Positions 63,906-64,000 of a stretch of 64,000 bases of DNA are shown here, in pieces (within the stretch, counting starts at the first letter, position 1; each line of letters begins with the position of its first letter). The notes under the pieces are model-generated. The model saw nothing but the letters and a program-made list of their open reading frames with translations. It had not been told where the DNA came from and did not search any database. The translations under genes and the position numbers were made by a program. Location of the stretch: NCBI GenBank assembly GCA_039621445.1, contig CP154956.1, positions 87,736,482-87,800,481 on the forward strand, written 5' to 3'. This stretch comes from Euglena gracilis (Eukaryota; Euglenida; Euglenophyceae; Euglenales).

Positions 63906-64000
63906 CCCTGTTCGAAAAGGTGCACAAAAAATACTCCCCCCCCCCAATAACAAATGCCAGTCAACTGCACTGCCTGCCTTTCCCTTCTGGACATTTTCCC

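Overview
This window looks like nuclear DNA of a euglenid (Euglena-like protist). The main evidence is intron structure. Short GC-rich exons with G/C-ending codons are separated by introns of hundreds to thousands of bases. Many of these introns lack GT-AG ends. They begin NNN-CAG and end CTG-NNNNN, and the two ends can pair in a helix; this is the published description of euglenid 'nonconventional' introns. Ordinary GT-AG introns occur in the same genes. Two nuclear-type tRNA genes, telomere-like TTAGGG tracts, LINE, Ty3-type and hAT fragments and very large amounts of simple repeat also fit a protist nuclear genome. The species cannot be fixed from the sequence alone.

Layout. 0-7.8 kb: two decayed LINE-type fragments, two minus-strand tRNA genes set between matching minisatellites, a decayed minus-strand ORF and a family of 71-bp repeats. 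8.3-11.4 kb: three exons of 'gene 1', an AT-rich, decayed-looking or relaxed paralogue of gene 2. 12.5-19.3 kb: one candidate exon, two hAT transposase fragments, inverted minisatellites and several G/C-tract-bounded elements. 20.3-41.9 kb: 'gene 2' (plus strand), an unrecognised Trp-rich protein; its introns hold about 0.7 kb of microsatellites and 3.5 kb of a 22-bp minisatellite. 42.0-45.0 kb: mobile elements, including a Ty3-type RNase H fragment. 45.2-49.7 kb: the one gene that can be named, a regulator-of-microtubule-dynamics (RMDN/FAM82-type TPR) protein, read through eight exons. 49.8-54.8 kb: repeats and weak exon candidates. 54.9 kb to the right end: 'gene 3' (plus strand), a basic Pro/Ala/Ser-rich protein of unknown function that probably continues past the window.

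The intergenic and intronic DNA is full of short elements bounded by runs of G or C with inverted ends. At least ten different families are visible, and many share an internal GGCGC-(N)GAAG-GCGCC hairpin next to A/T-rich sequence. These elements are the best candidate for something undescribed.

Limits. Exon ends were placed by eye using reading frame, the CAG/CTG rule, end pairing and phase continuity. CTG..exon..CAG is symmetric on the two strands, so strand is firm only where protein homology or phase joins support it. Homopolymer lengths may be unreliable.
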